A stretch of 5,371 nucleotides of DNA from positions 1 to 5,371 of the forward strand of contig CALCCV010000403.1 of assembly GCA_937900305.1 (NCBI GenBank), written 5' to 3'. A program made the translations under genes and the position numbers. Below are positions 1 through 5,371 of this stretch, one piece after another. Each line of letters begins with the position of its first letter. The first letter of the stretch is position 1. The notes below the pieces were generated by a model. It did no database searches. It had not been told where the DNA came from and worked only from the letters and a program-made list of their open reading frames with translations. The stretch is from an uncultured Pseudobdellovibrionaceae bacterium. Lineage in GTDB: Bacteria > Bdellovibrionota > Bdellovibrionia > Bdellovibrionales > Bdellovibrionaceae.

Positions 1-264
1 GTGTTCAACCCAAGCTATTGAATCCACAGGCGACCGACAAATTATAGAAAGAGGCACCTGTGCGTCTAAAAGATTCGCAACTCCCCCGGATTTTCGGCAC
101 TCGCCACCCTTGGACGAAGTCATCATCCTTGCGGTTGAGACGTTCCATTGGCCATTGGCCCTCTCGGGCACGACGACTTCTCACTTTGGGACTGTCTCAC
201 GGTCTGATCATTGCACCTTCCAGAAATGAAGCTCGGCTCGAAGTGAGTCGCGACTGGAGATTTT
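1..264. other. Upstream region without a supported gene
   Basis: I see no recognisable gene here. Two short plus-strand frames enter from the left edge: one ends at TAG 45-47 with the tail VQPKLLNPQATDKL, and another stays open from 2 to 229 but has an unconvincing Cys- and His-containing composition. Either could be the end of an upstream gene, and neither can be identified. A GTG at 60 has a plausible AAAGAGG site (48-54) before it, but the frame it opens is Arg-rich and runs 137 bases into the catalase-like gene, so I treat it as chance. A 7-base tandem duplication, CCATTGG twice, lies at about 148-161. A weak TTGAAT (18-23), 18-base spacer, TTATAG (42-47) could be a promoter for the operon, but it is poor and distant. 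No tRNA, riboswitch or terminator was seen. Confidence 0.4.
256..260 (+). promoter_or_regulatory. Ribosome binding site of the catalase-like gene
   Basis: GGAGA lies 4 bases before the ATG at 265. It supports that ATG as the start, because no other in-frame start nearby has a comparable site. The protein begins with a short basic stretch followed by a hydrophobic helix, which also fits this start. Confidence 0.6.
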
Positions 265-1449
265 ATGAATCAGCCTTCTCGAAAAAAAATACAAACACTT
301 CTCGCAACACCTCTCTTGGTCGCAAGCAGCGCCTTGGGTTTAGCGGCCCTAGGTTTTGCCGTCGGAAAATTTTCTTCTCAAACCACCGCGGCTCTTTTTA
401 AACCGGCAGACCGAACCGAAGGTCAACTTCACAGTGCCTCTCTCAGCGAAGAAGAAGAGATCGCGAAAGAGATCGCCAGCCTTTTTCAAAGCACCGTGAG
501 AGTGCCTCCCATCCCTGGATCCAAACTCGTGCGTCGGCCTGTTTTCGCAAAGGATCAAAGCTGTGTGAAGGCTACATTTAGTGTGAATGAAAATCTGCCA
601 GAGTCATTCAGAGTCGGCATCTTTAAGTCATCTTCACCTTACAATGCGATTGTTCGATTCGCCAACGACGGACCTTTCGGCTCGGATCAATCAAAGGGAG
701 CACGCGGAATGTCGATCAAACTTTCGGGAGTTAGCGGAGACAAAATTCTCGAAGGCGAAACACTAGCAAAAACTCAAGATTTCGTAATGCAAAACTATCC
801 CATCTTTTTTACCAAAACTGCTGCGGATTTTTTAGCCTTTACTCAGTCGGGATTGAGCGGTGATCCCATTCAGCAAAAGCAATTCGCTGCGGCTCATCCC
901 GAAACCAAACGCATTTTGGATCTCATTGACGCCGAAGTTTTGTCGGATCCTCTAGATGGGACCTATTGGACACCCACCCCCTATAGGTTTGGTGATCGCG
1001 CCATGAAATACATGGTGAAACCTTGCGCTCCACCGCCCCCGACCAATAGCAAACCCCGCGTTGGCGAGCACTATCTTCGTGAAAACTTGATGACTCACAA
1101 TGCGCTCGAGGACTCTTGTTTTGATTTTATGATTCAACTGCAAAAGGACGAAGCGAGCATGCCGTTGGACGATGCCACCGTCCTTTGGAGTTTGGACGAA
1201 TCTCCGTTCATCCCGGTGGCCAAGATTCAAATTGCAAAGAACCAAGATCTTAAATCCACCGCTCGCCAAGAGGCCTGTGAGTATCTGTCCTTCACGGGCT
1301 GGCACGCGCTGCCCGAACACGAACCTCTCGGCAGCATCAATCGCGCTCGCAAAATCGTTTACAAGACGCTCGCCGAATTTCGTAGGTTGCACAACCCAAA
1401 AATGCCGAAATCCGAGGACAGCGCCGTTGAGCTTTTCAATGCCCAGTGA
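265..1449 (+). CDS. Membrane-anchored catalase-fold heme protein, y4iL-like, lacking the distal His
   Basis: This 394-residue protein belongs to the small catalase-related (y4iL-like) group. Residues 11-35 form one hydrophobic helix after a basic start (RKK), which reads as a signal anchor or uncleaved signal peptide, so the catalase domain should face the periplasm. The catalase core runs from about 85 to 378. Seen in order are RRPVFAKDQSCVKA (90-103), VRFAND (130-135), RGMSIKL (147-153), DFVMQNYPIFF (172-182, like catalase NNTPVFF, so the distal Asn is N177), and a C-terminal block WHALPEHEPLGSINRARKIVY (346-366). The last block contains R362-x-x-x-Y366, the catalase pattern for the heme-ligand Tyr. 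The first block normally reads HAKxHG in relatives, with the catalytic His; here it reads FAKDQS, so F94 replaces that His. Heme binding is plausible but normal catalase turnover is doubtful. The gene is first in the operon, 15 bases before the oxidase gene, which suggests a role linked to the H2O2 that enzyme makes. Family assignment is firm; function is inferred. Confidence 0.85.
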   Translation: MNQPSRKKIQTLLATPLLVASSALGLAALGFAVGKFSSQTTAALFKPADRTEGQLHSASLSEEEEIAKEIASLFQSTVRVPPIPGSKLVRRPVFAKDQSCVKATFSVNENLPESFRVGIFKSSSPYNAIVRFANDGPFGSDQSKGARGMSIKLSGVSGDKILEGETLAKTQDFVMQNYPIFFTKTAADFLAFTQSGLSGDPIQQKQFAAAHPETKRILDLIDAEVLSDPLDGTYWTPTPYRFGDRAMKYMVKPCAPPPPTNSKPRVGEHYLRENLMTHNALEDSCFDFMIQLQKDEASMPLDDATVLWSLDESPFIPVAKIQIAKNQDLKSTARQEACEYLSFTGWHALPEHEPLGSINRARKIVYKTLAEFRRLHNPKMPKSEDSAVELFNAQ

Positions 1450-1454
1450 CCAGA

Positions 1455-1463
1455 GAGGTGATC
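1455..1463 (+). promoter_or_regulatory. Extended Shine-Dalgarno site for the oxidase gene
   Basis: GAGGTGATC is a 9-base uninterrupted complement to the usual 3' end of bacterial 16S rRNA. It lies in the 15-base gap after the catalase-like gene, and its GAGG core sits 6 bases before the GTG at 1465. It decides the start: the codons that follow give the basic n-region of a Tat signal. Such extended pairing may compensate for the weak GTG codon. Confidence 0.75.
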
Positions 1464-1464
1464 A

Positions 1465-3540
1465 GTGAAATCAAAAAACGATAAAAAGAACACTTTCACA
1501 CGCCGAGATTTTTTAAAATCCACTTCGACCGCTGCCGCTGCGGCAACGTTGGGCTCGACCTCGGCGCTGGCCAAAATCAACGCCGCCGGTGTAGTGGACA
1601 CGGTGATCACGAGTGCCGCAATTCATCCCGCCATTGGCGTGGCTCGCGTGGGAAATTCTTCAGCTGAAGATGGTTTTTTCATTGGGCCTGAAGTTTTGCA
1701 ACCACCCAAAACTTTAGAAAACGAAACCCGCGATCCGCTTGGTGCACTGAAACGACAAGCCGCGCGTTTTCGAATTTTTGGCTACAATGCCGCAGGACAA
1801 GTGGTGCGAGAACTCACTGGTTCAGAGGCACAAATCACCTGGAGTGTTCACTTAGCCAATAAAAAAGCGGCTTGGTATCGTTTCATCGTGGCCATGGATT
1901 TGCCCGAAGCTCAAGAGATGCAAGTCATTCGCCGAAATGCCGATATCAAAGGTGACGCGCGCCGAACTTTAGTGATTGATCCGGGTCCCGTCGAAATAAA
2001 AAGCACTGATAAAATCAAAACCAAACGCCCATTCCCCAAACAGAAAATTTTTGGAGCCGAAGTCTCGCTGGGTGAATTGCGCACGGATGATTTCGGTCGG
2101 CTGTTGGTGCTCGGCGGGCTGGGCCAATCGGGATCACTTCCCAACAAATTGGTTTACGATGAAAATGAATTGGATTCTTTCAACAACGCCAACGGTTGGT
2201 ATGACGACACCTCCGATGGTCCTGTCAATGCGACTGTCATTTTTGAAGGGCGCGAAATCATCGCGAAGGGAGCGTGGGTGGTGGTTGCACCCCCTAACTA
2301 CGCACCCGATGTTTTGGGCTGGCGAACTCTCTATGACCTTCTCGTCGACACGTTCATCGACGCCAAAATGATGGCCGAGCCTCAGCGAACTTCCTTTCAA
2401 TCTGATATTTTGCCAATCTTGCAAAGACTTTCGGAATTGCAGTGGGTGAACAAAGGGTTTGCTGACACCTACGGGAGAAACTCGCCACTGGATTTTAGTG
2501 ACCCCGCGGTTCTCAGGCGGCTGGCCCAACTGGACGACGAAGTCGTCACTCACGCCAGTGGGGTCGACACCCCTGCGGCCCGTCGCCAAAAAATCTATCA
2601 GCTCTTTCGAAATCCCGAGGTGGACGCCGAAGATCGAAACCAATGGCCGTTTTTATATGGTGATGCCTATGGAACTTTTGAAAAATCTCCGCGAAACTGC
2701 TTTGCGGTCTCGGGGACGATGCAACGACATCTCAAACGATGGGCTGAAGGCAACTTCATCAGCGACTACTCTGAATCTGCAGCGACAGAGTCGCTGCCGC
2801 TCGACAAAGTCGATCCCGCCTTACAACCGGCAATTTTGGATCGAGCGGCCTTGCAATTTTGTTTGGCCGATGCGTTTCATCCTGGTTGCGAAGTCACTTG
2901 GCCGATGCGCCACGCTTCGCTGTACAGCGAACCCTTTCGCATTCGTCGGCGGGCCGTCGACCAGCCCGAAGCGGATCTTGGCCCGCTCCTTTCGGCGAAG
3001 GTCGCCCTCGACAAGACCGTCCAAGAGCAAGGTCCCGGCGATTTGACAAAATGGATGGCGGTTCCCTGGCAGGGCGACACGGTGTTTTGCCGCTCCGGTT
3101 ACGAACCCGATTTTGATCCTTACCTTTTGACCTTTTGGCCCGCGCGGGTTCCCAACCACGTACTGGCGCAAGAAGATTATGAGATTGTCATCAATCAACA
3201 GCTCAAGCGAGAAGTGCGGCTAGCCGCTTTCAAAAATCGTGTGCACTGGGTGCGCCATTGGCACGGCCGACCCGCCGATCAGATTTTACAAATGGTCAGC
3301 GGAATTTCACGCATCGGAGTCATTGAAGCCCGCAGCGGAATTCGCAATGATCCCGATTTTCCTGCGGTGATGTTTGTGGAAACTTTACCTGCTGATATGA
3401 AGTCGCCCACCGCGGGCCCTTTGGGACAAGGCACCCGCGGCGTGCCGGCCTCAAAAGGCCCTGTGGATCCCGTGCAACAAGCTGGCTGGGAAAATCTCGA
3501 ACAGCTCGAAGCCTTTCGCCGAGCAAAGAAGCGCCGATGA
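1465..3540 (+). CDS. LodA/GoxA-family CTQ-dependent amino-acid oxidase, Tat-exported
   Basis: This 691-residue protein matches the LodA (lysine epsilon-oxidase) and GoxA (glycine oxidase) family, which oxidatively deaminates amino acids or primary amines using a protein-derived cysteine tryptophylquinone and releases H2O2 and ammonia. Its length is normal for the family. Residues 10-18 carry the Tat consensus TRRDFLK; an Ala-rich stretch and a likely ALA cleavage site at 34-36 follow. Family blocks visible in order are AAIHPAIGVARVGNS (51-65), GWYDDTSDGPV (244-254), AWVVVAPPNYAP (270-281), ADAFHPGCEVTWPMR (468-482), GDLTKWMAVPWQGDT (525-539), CRSGY (542-546) and FWPARVPN (557-564). The CTQ Trp is probably W535, or else W530; the Cys partner could be C466, C475 or C542. 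No truncation or frameshift is seen. The GTG start is chosen because of the 9-base Shine-Dalgarno match and the Tat signal. The next gene overlaps by 4 bases and encodes the expected maturase. Family is firm; the substrate cannot be assigned. Confidence 0.92.
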   Translation: MKSKNDKKNTFTRRDFLKSTSTAAAAATLGSTSALAKINAAGVVDTVITSAAIHPAIGVARVGNSSAEDGFFIGPEVLQPPKTLENETRDPLGALKRQAARFRIFGYNAAGQVVRELTGSEAQITWSVHLANKKAAWYRFIVAMDLPEAQEMQVIRRNADIKGDARRTLVIDPGPVEIKSTDKIKTKRPFPKQKIFGAEVSLGELRTDDFGRLLVLGGLGQSGSLPNKLVYDENELDSFNNANGWYDDTSDGPVNATVIFEGREIIAKGAWVVVAPPNYAPDVLGWRTLYDLLVDTFIDAKMMAEPQRTSFQSDILPILQRLSELQWVNKGFADTYGRNSPLDFSDPAVLRRLAQLDDEVVTHASGVDTPAARRQKIYQLFRNPEVDAEDRNQWPFLYGDAYGTFEKSPRNCFAVSGTMQRHLKRWAEGNFISDYSESAATESLPLDKVDPALQPAILDRAALQFCLADAFHPGCEVTWPMRHASLYSEPFRIRRRAVDQPEADLGPLLSAKVALDKTVQEQGPGDLTKWMAVPWQGDTVFCRSGYEPDFDPYLLTFWPARVPNHVLAQEDYEIVINQQLKREVRLAAFKNRVHWVRHWHGRPADQILQMVSGISRIGVIEARSGIRNDPDFPAVMFVETLPADMKSPTAGPLGQGTRGVPASKGPVDPVQQAGWENLEQLEAFRRAKKRR

Positions 3541-4697
3541 AAAAATTTGACGCCGTTGTTATCGGAGGCGGCCCGGCGGGCACTGTCACCGCGCACTCGC
3601 TGGCCCGCCAAAACTTTCGAGTTTTGCTCATTGACCCAACCAACTTTCAAAAGAAATCATCTCGGAAAATTGGCGAATCTCTGCCAGCTGCTGCGCGGCC
3701 GCTTTTGCGCCACCTGGAACTGCTGGACGTGGTTGAAAATGGCTCCCACTCCGCCTCTTACGGCAACGCTTCCGCGTGGGGTCAGGACCAGCTGCAAACT
3801 CAAGATTTCATTTTAGATCCGAATGGATTGGGCTGGCATTTGAACCGCACTCAATTTGAAACGGATTTGCGAACTCGCGCCGAAAACAGCGGCGTTGAAA
3901 TTTGGCGCACCAGCCTGCTCGATTTCGAAAATATTTTGACACCGAAAAACTCAAAGGAGTTGCGCTCTTCCAGGTGGAGACTCAAGACCGACTGCGGAAT
4001 GGCACGAACCCCTTGGCTCATCGATGCCACCGGGAGAGGCGCCGTTGTTGCCCGCAAAATCGGAGCTTCGCGCACCAAAGAAGATTCGGCCATGACTTTG
4101 TTTCAATGGTTTGGCACCAGCGCCGCTGACACGGACTCAAGAACCTTAGTGGAAAGTCGACCCGAGGGCTGGTGGTATACGTCTCGACTGCCAGATCACT
4201 CGCGCGTCTTGTCTCTGCAAACTGATCCCTCGTTGGTGTTGGAACTGTTGCACTCCCCAGGCCTGTGGCAAAAACGCCTAAAGGAAACTCGACACATCGG
4301 CGCCACCCTTCATAGGGCCGAACCGTTAACGGAATTGCGCTGCGTGGATGCTAGCTCTGCTCACCTTTCGACGTTTGCTGGCGATGGCTGGCTCGCCGTC
4401 GGAGATGCCGCTCTTTCATTAGACCCGATTTCTTCGCAAGGCCTTTTCAACGCCATCTACACCGGGCACAAAGCCGCCCAGACGATCACAAACGCCCTTG
4501 AACTCGCCGAAAACTCCGAGCTGTTCGTGAGAGATTTTCAAGATCGCTTGAGTGAAATTCACCAAGCCTACCTCCGCAACCGCAGATTTCTGTATCTGAG
4601 CGAGCAGCGTTGGCCGGAAGAGAAATTTTGGCAAGAGCGACACCGAGAAGCACTTCTAGCCCCCGAACACGCCGCCGGTCTGAGGCTCGCCCGCTAA
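3537..4697 (+). CDS. LodB/GoxB-like FAD-dependent protein for CTQ maturation
   Basis: This 386-residue cytoplasmic flavoprotein resembles tryptophan-halogenase-like FAD monooxygenases, the group that includes LodB and GoxB, which are needed to form the CTQ cofactor in their partner oxidase. Seen in order are the Rossmann FAD motif VVIGGGPAG (7-15), KIGESLP (44-50), LIDATGR (161-167), WWYTSRLP (212-219), and the second FAD signature WLAVGDAALSLDPISSQG (285-302), where G289-D290 would contact the flavin ribose. The halogenase marker WxWxIP is absent, so chlorination is unlikely. No signal peptide is present, in keeping with cofactor formation before Tat export of the oxidase. The start codon overlaps the oxidase stop in ATGA, with only a weak AAAGAAG before it, which points to translational coupling and matched amounts of enzyme and maturase. 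The role is inferred from family and from its position directly after a lodA-like gene. Confidence 0.88.
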   Translation: MKKFDAVVIGGGPAGTVTAHSLARQNFRVLLIDPTNFQKKSSRKIGESLPAAARPLLRHLELLDVVENGSHSASYGNASAWGQDQLQTQDFILDPNGLGWHLNRTQFETDLRTRAENSGVEIWRTSLLDFENILTPKNSKELRSSRWRLKTDCGMARTPWLIDATGRGAVVARKIGASRTKEDSAMTLFQWFGTSAADTDSRTLVESRPEGWWYTSRLPDHSRVLSLQTDPSLVLELLHSPGLWQKRLKETRHIGATLHRAEPLTELRCVDASSAHLSTFAGDGWLAVGDAALSLDPISSQGLFNAIYTGHKAAQTITNALELAENSELFVRDFQDRLSEIHQAYLRNRRFLYLSEQRWPEEKFWQERHREALLAPEHAAGLRLAR

Positions 4698-4716
4698 GAT
4701 GTGAAGCTTCCCTGAG
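4698..4716. other. Short convergent intergenic gap
   Basis: Nineteen bases separate the stop of the LodB-like gene (TAA 4695-4697) from the stop of the minus-strand DUF1304 gene (4717-4719). Small palindromes GAAGCTTC (4703-4710) and CTGAGTCAG (4712-4720) lie here, but neither has a GC-rich stem followed by a T run. I see no intrinsic terminator for either transcript. Confidence 0.5.
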
Positions 4717-5127
4717 TCAGTTCAAAGCGGCAAAGAGCAAAGCGAGCAATGGAGCGAGGCCCTGAATCACCGCGCCTCGCAAATTGCGCGCCGAAAAAAA
4801 CAAAACGATCGCCGCTGCCAGCATGGACGCACAGGCATAGATCACCAAAGCTTGCCCCACGCCGTCTGCCTTTTCGCAAATCTCCATTGAGATTCCGATC
4901 GCACCCGCCAGCGCCAGGAATAAGTTATAAAACCCTTGATTGAAAGCAAAAAGCCGATTGGCTTGCGCCTGCTCCTGACTGAGATTAAAAACGCGATTGG
5001 TTTTGGGCTTTCCCCACAGCACACTTTCCAACACAAAAATATAAATGTGAATGACCGAAGCAAGCCCGGCAAATATCAGTTCTAGCGTTGTCACCATTCT
5101 GCTATCGCGCCCTCGGTTTGAACCCAA
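4717..5127 (-). CDS. DUF1304 family small integral membrane protein
   Basis: This is a DUF1304 membrane protein of unknown function. Numbered from the internal ATG at 5097, it has 126 residues, the usual family size, and about four hydrophobic helices at 5-25, 56-74, 82-101 and 109-125. Family features are HIYIFVLES (17-25), with a Glu in the first helix, NQGFYNLFLA (53-62), and the end block ARNLRGAVIQGLAPLLALL (103-121). Two starts compete. The TTG at 5127 has a perfect GAGGAGG 8 bases upstream and adds ten polar residues (136 in all). The ATG at 5097 matches where the family usually begins but has only a weak GAGGG 12 bases upstream. I give the TTG boundary because of the ribosome site. 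The gene converges on the oxidase operon and follows, on the same strand, the Pro/Gly-rich gene, with which it may be co-transcribed. No functional link to the oxidase is evident. Confidence 0.82.
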   Translation of the reverse strand: MGSNRGRDSRMVTTLELIFAGLASVIHIYIFVLESVLWGKPKTNRVFNLSQEQAQANRLFAFNQGFYNLFLALAGAIGISMEICEKADGVGQALVIYACASMLAAAIVLFFSARNLRGAVIQGLAPLLALLFAALN

Positions 5128-5135
5128 CGGGCGCG

Positions 5136-5142
5136 CCTCCTC
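5136..5142 (-). promoter_or_regulatory. Shine-Dalgarno site before the DUF1304 gene
   Basis: On the minus strand GAGGAGG is followed by 8 bases and then TTG at 5127. The match and spacing are close to ideal and favour the TTG start over the ATG 30 bases further on. Confidence 0.55.
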
Positions 5143-5156
5143 AGCTAATTTTAGCT
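5143..5156. repeat. Small inverted repeat AGCTAA-TT-TTAGCT
   Basis: Two perfect 6-base arms flank a TT centre, directly before the GAGGAGG site of the DUF1304 gene and 10 bases past the stop of the Pro/Gly-rich gene. The position would suit an operator or a mRNA hairpin affecting translation, but the repeat is short and AT-rich and may be chance. It is too weak and lacks the T run expected of an intrinsic terminator. Confidence 0.3.
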
Positions 5157-5166
5157 TACGCAAGTC

Positions 5167-5371
5167 CTAGCGAATACCGCCGGCTTGACCATCGTCTTTG
5201 CCTTCCACTCCACCTTCACCTGGGCGAGCCCCTGGAGGTCCCGGAGCTCCAGGAAGTCCCGGTGTGGGCGGAGCCGGTGGTGGATACCCCGGAAATGGAG
5301 GAGGCAATGGATTCGCAATCGGATTGCCACCGCCAGACCCTTTATTTCCGCCATTTCTCTTCTTGTACTTT
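5167..5371 (-). CDS. C-terminal end of a Pro/Gly-rich, partly collagen-like protein (partial)
   Basis: An open minus-strand frame enters from the right edge and ends at TAG (5169-5167), giving 67 residues of a longer protein. It has a basic start (KYKKR), a Gly/Asn stretch (GGNKGSGGGNP), a Pro-rich run (PLPPPFPGYPPPAPP), four consecutive collagen-type Gly-X-Y triplets (GLP GAP GPP GAR), then an acidic Gly-rich tail ending in GGIR. The low-complexity pattern holds in this frame only; the competing frame is a shuffled Arg/His-rich string, which supports this frame as coding. Such tails occur on surface, envelope or secreted proteins, but the functional part lies outside the window and I cannot name the protein. 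The stop is 39 bases before the TTG of the DUF1304 gene on the same strand, so the two may share a transcript. Confidence 0.6.
   Translation of the reverse strand, partial: KYKKRNGGNKGSGGGNPIANPLPPPFPGYPPPAPPTPGLPGAPGPPGARPGEGGVEGKDDGQAGGIR

Noticed and set aside
147..163. CCATTGG tandem duplication as part of a repeat array or mobile-element end
   Set aside because: Only two copies exist, there is no spacing pattern, and no transposase, CRISPR-like repeats or target-site duplication occur in the window.
60..401. 113-residue plus-strand frame from GTG 60 with an AAAGAGG site
   Set aside because: It is Arg- and Ser-rich without any recognisable motif and overlaps 137 bases of the well-supported catalase-like gene, whose own ribosome site and membrane anchor lie in that overlap.
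952..1392. 146-residue minus-strand frame inside the catalase-like gene
   Set aside because: It lies wholly opposite conserved catalase-family blocks, has no ribosome site of note and no family resemblance, so it is a shadow frame.
265..1449. An ordinary hydrogen-peroxide-detoxifying catalase
   Set aside because: The distal His is replaced by Phe and the protein is of the small y4iL-like type, so normal catalase activity is not supported by sequence.
2134..3046. Long frames inside the oxidase gene (169 residues on minus, 195 on plus)
   Set aside because: Both fall within the continuous LodA-like reading frame and show only shadow-frame composition, with no motifs.
3537..4697. Tryptophan halogenase as the function of the flavoprotein
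   Set aside because: The WxWxIP halogenase marker is absent (WWYTSRLP is present instead), and the gene directly follows a lodA-like gene, which fits the LodB/GoxB maturase group.
4698..4722. Bidirectional intrinsic terminator between the convergent genes
   Set aside because: Only short palindromes with no GC-rich stem and no T run are present.
5151..5354. 67-residue minus-strand frame beginning with MAEIKG at the right edge
   Set aside because: It is Arg/His-rich and is a shifted reading of the Pro/Gly-rich frame, whose repetitive pattern is the better coding signal.

Overview
The window holds a compact three-gene, plus-strand operon for a cysteine tryptophylquinone (CTQ) amino-acid oxidase of the LodA/GoxA type. 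Two genes on the opposite strand converge on it. Base composition is near 50% GC, the Shine-Dalgarno sites are bacterial, and a Tat export signal points to a cell with a periplasm. I infer a Gram-negative bacterium. Codon choice and the Pro/Gly-rich protein at the edge do not allow a firm phylum; Pseudomonadota or Bdellovibrionota would both fit.

Layout. Positions 1-264 carry no gene I can support. Positions 265-1449 encode a membrane-anchored catalase-fold (y4iL-like) protein. Positions 1465-3540 encode a 691-residue LodA/GoxA-like oxidase with a textbook Tat signal. Positions 3537-4697 encode its LodB/GoxB-like FAD-dependent maturase, and its start overlaps the oxidase stop as ATGA. On the minus strand, 4717-5127 encodes a small four-helix DUF1304 membrane protein. 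Just upstream of it (5167-5371) is the C-terminal end of a Pro/Gly-rich, partly collagen-like protein that runs off the window.

How the genes fit together (inference from known families). The LodB-like flavoprotein would help build the CTQ cofactor on the folded oxidase in the cytoplasm. The Tat pathway would then export the mature oxidase, which would release H2O2 and ammonia while oxidising an amino acid or other primary amine outside the cytoplasm. The catalase-fold protein, tethered by an N-terminal helix and probably on the same side of the membrane, would act on or sense the peroxide. However, its distal catalytic His is replaced by Phe, while the distal Asn and the proximal Arg/Tyr heme-ligand motif remain. 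It is therefore unlikely to be an ordinary catalase, and this is the most unusual point in the window. The substrate of the oxidase cannot be read from the sequence.
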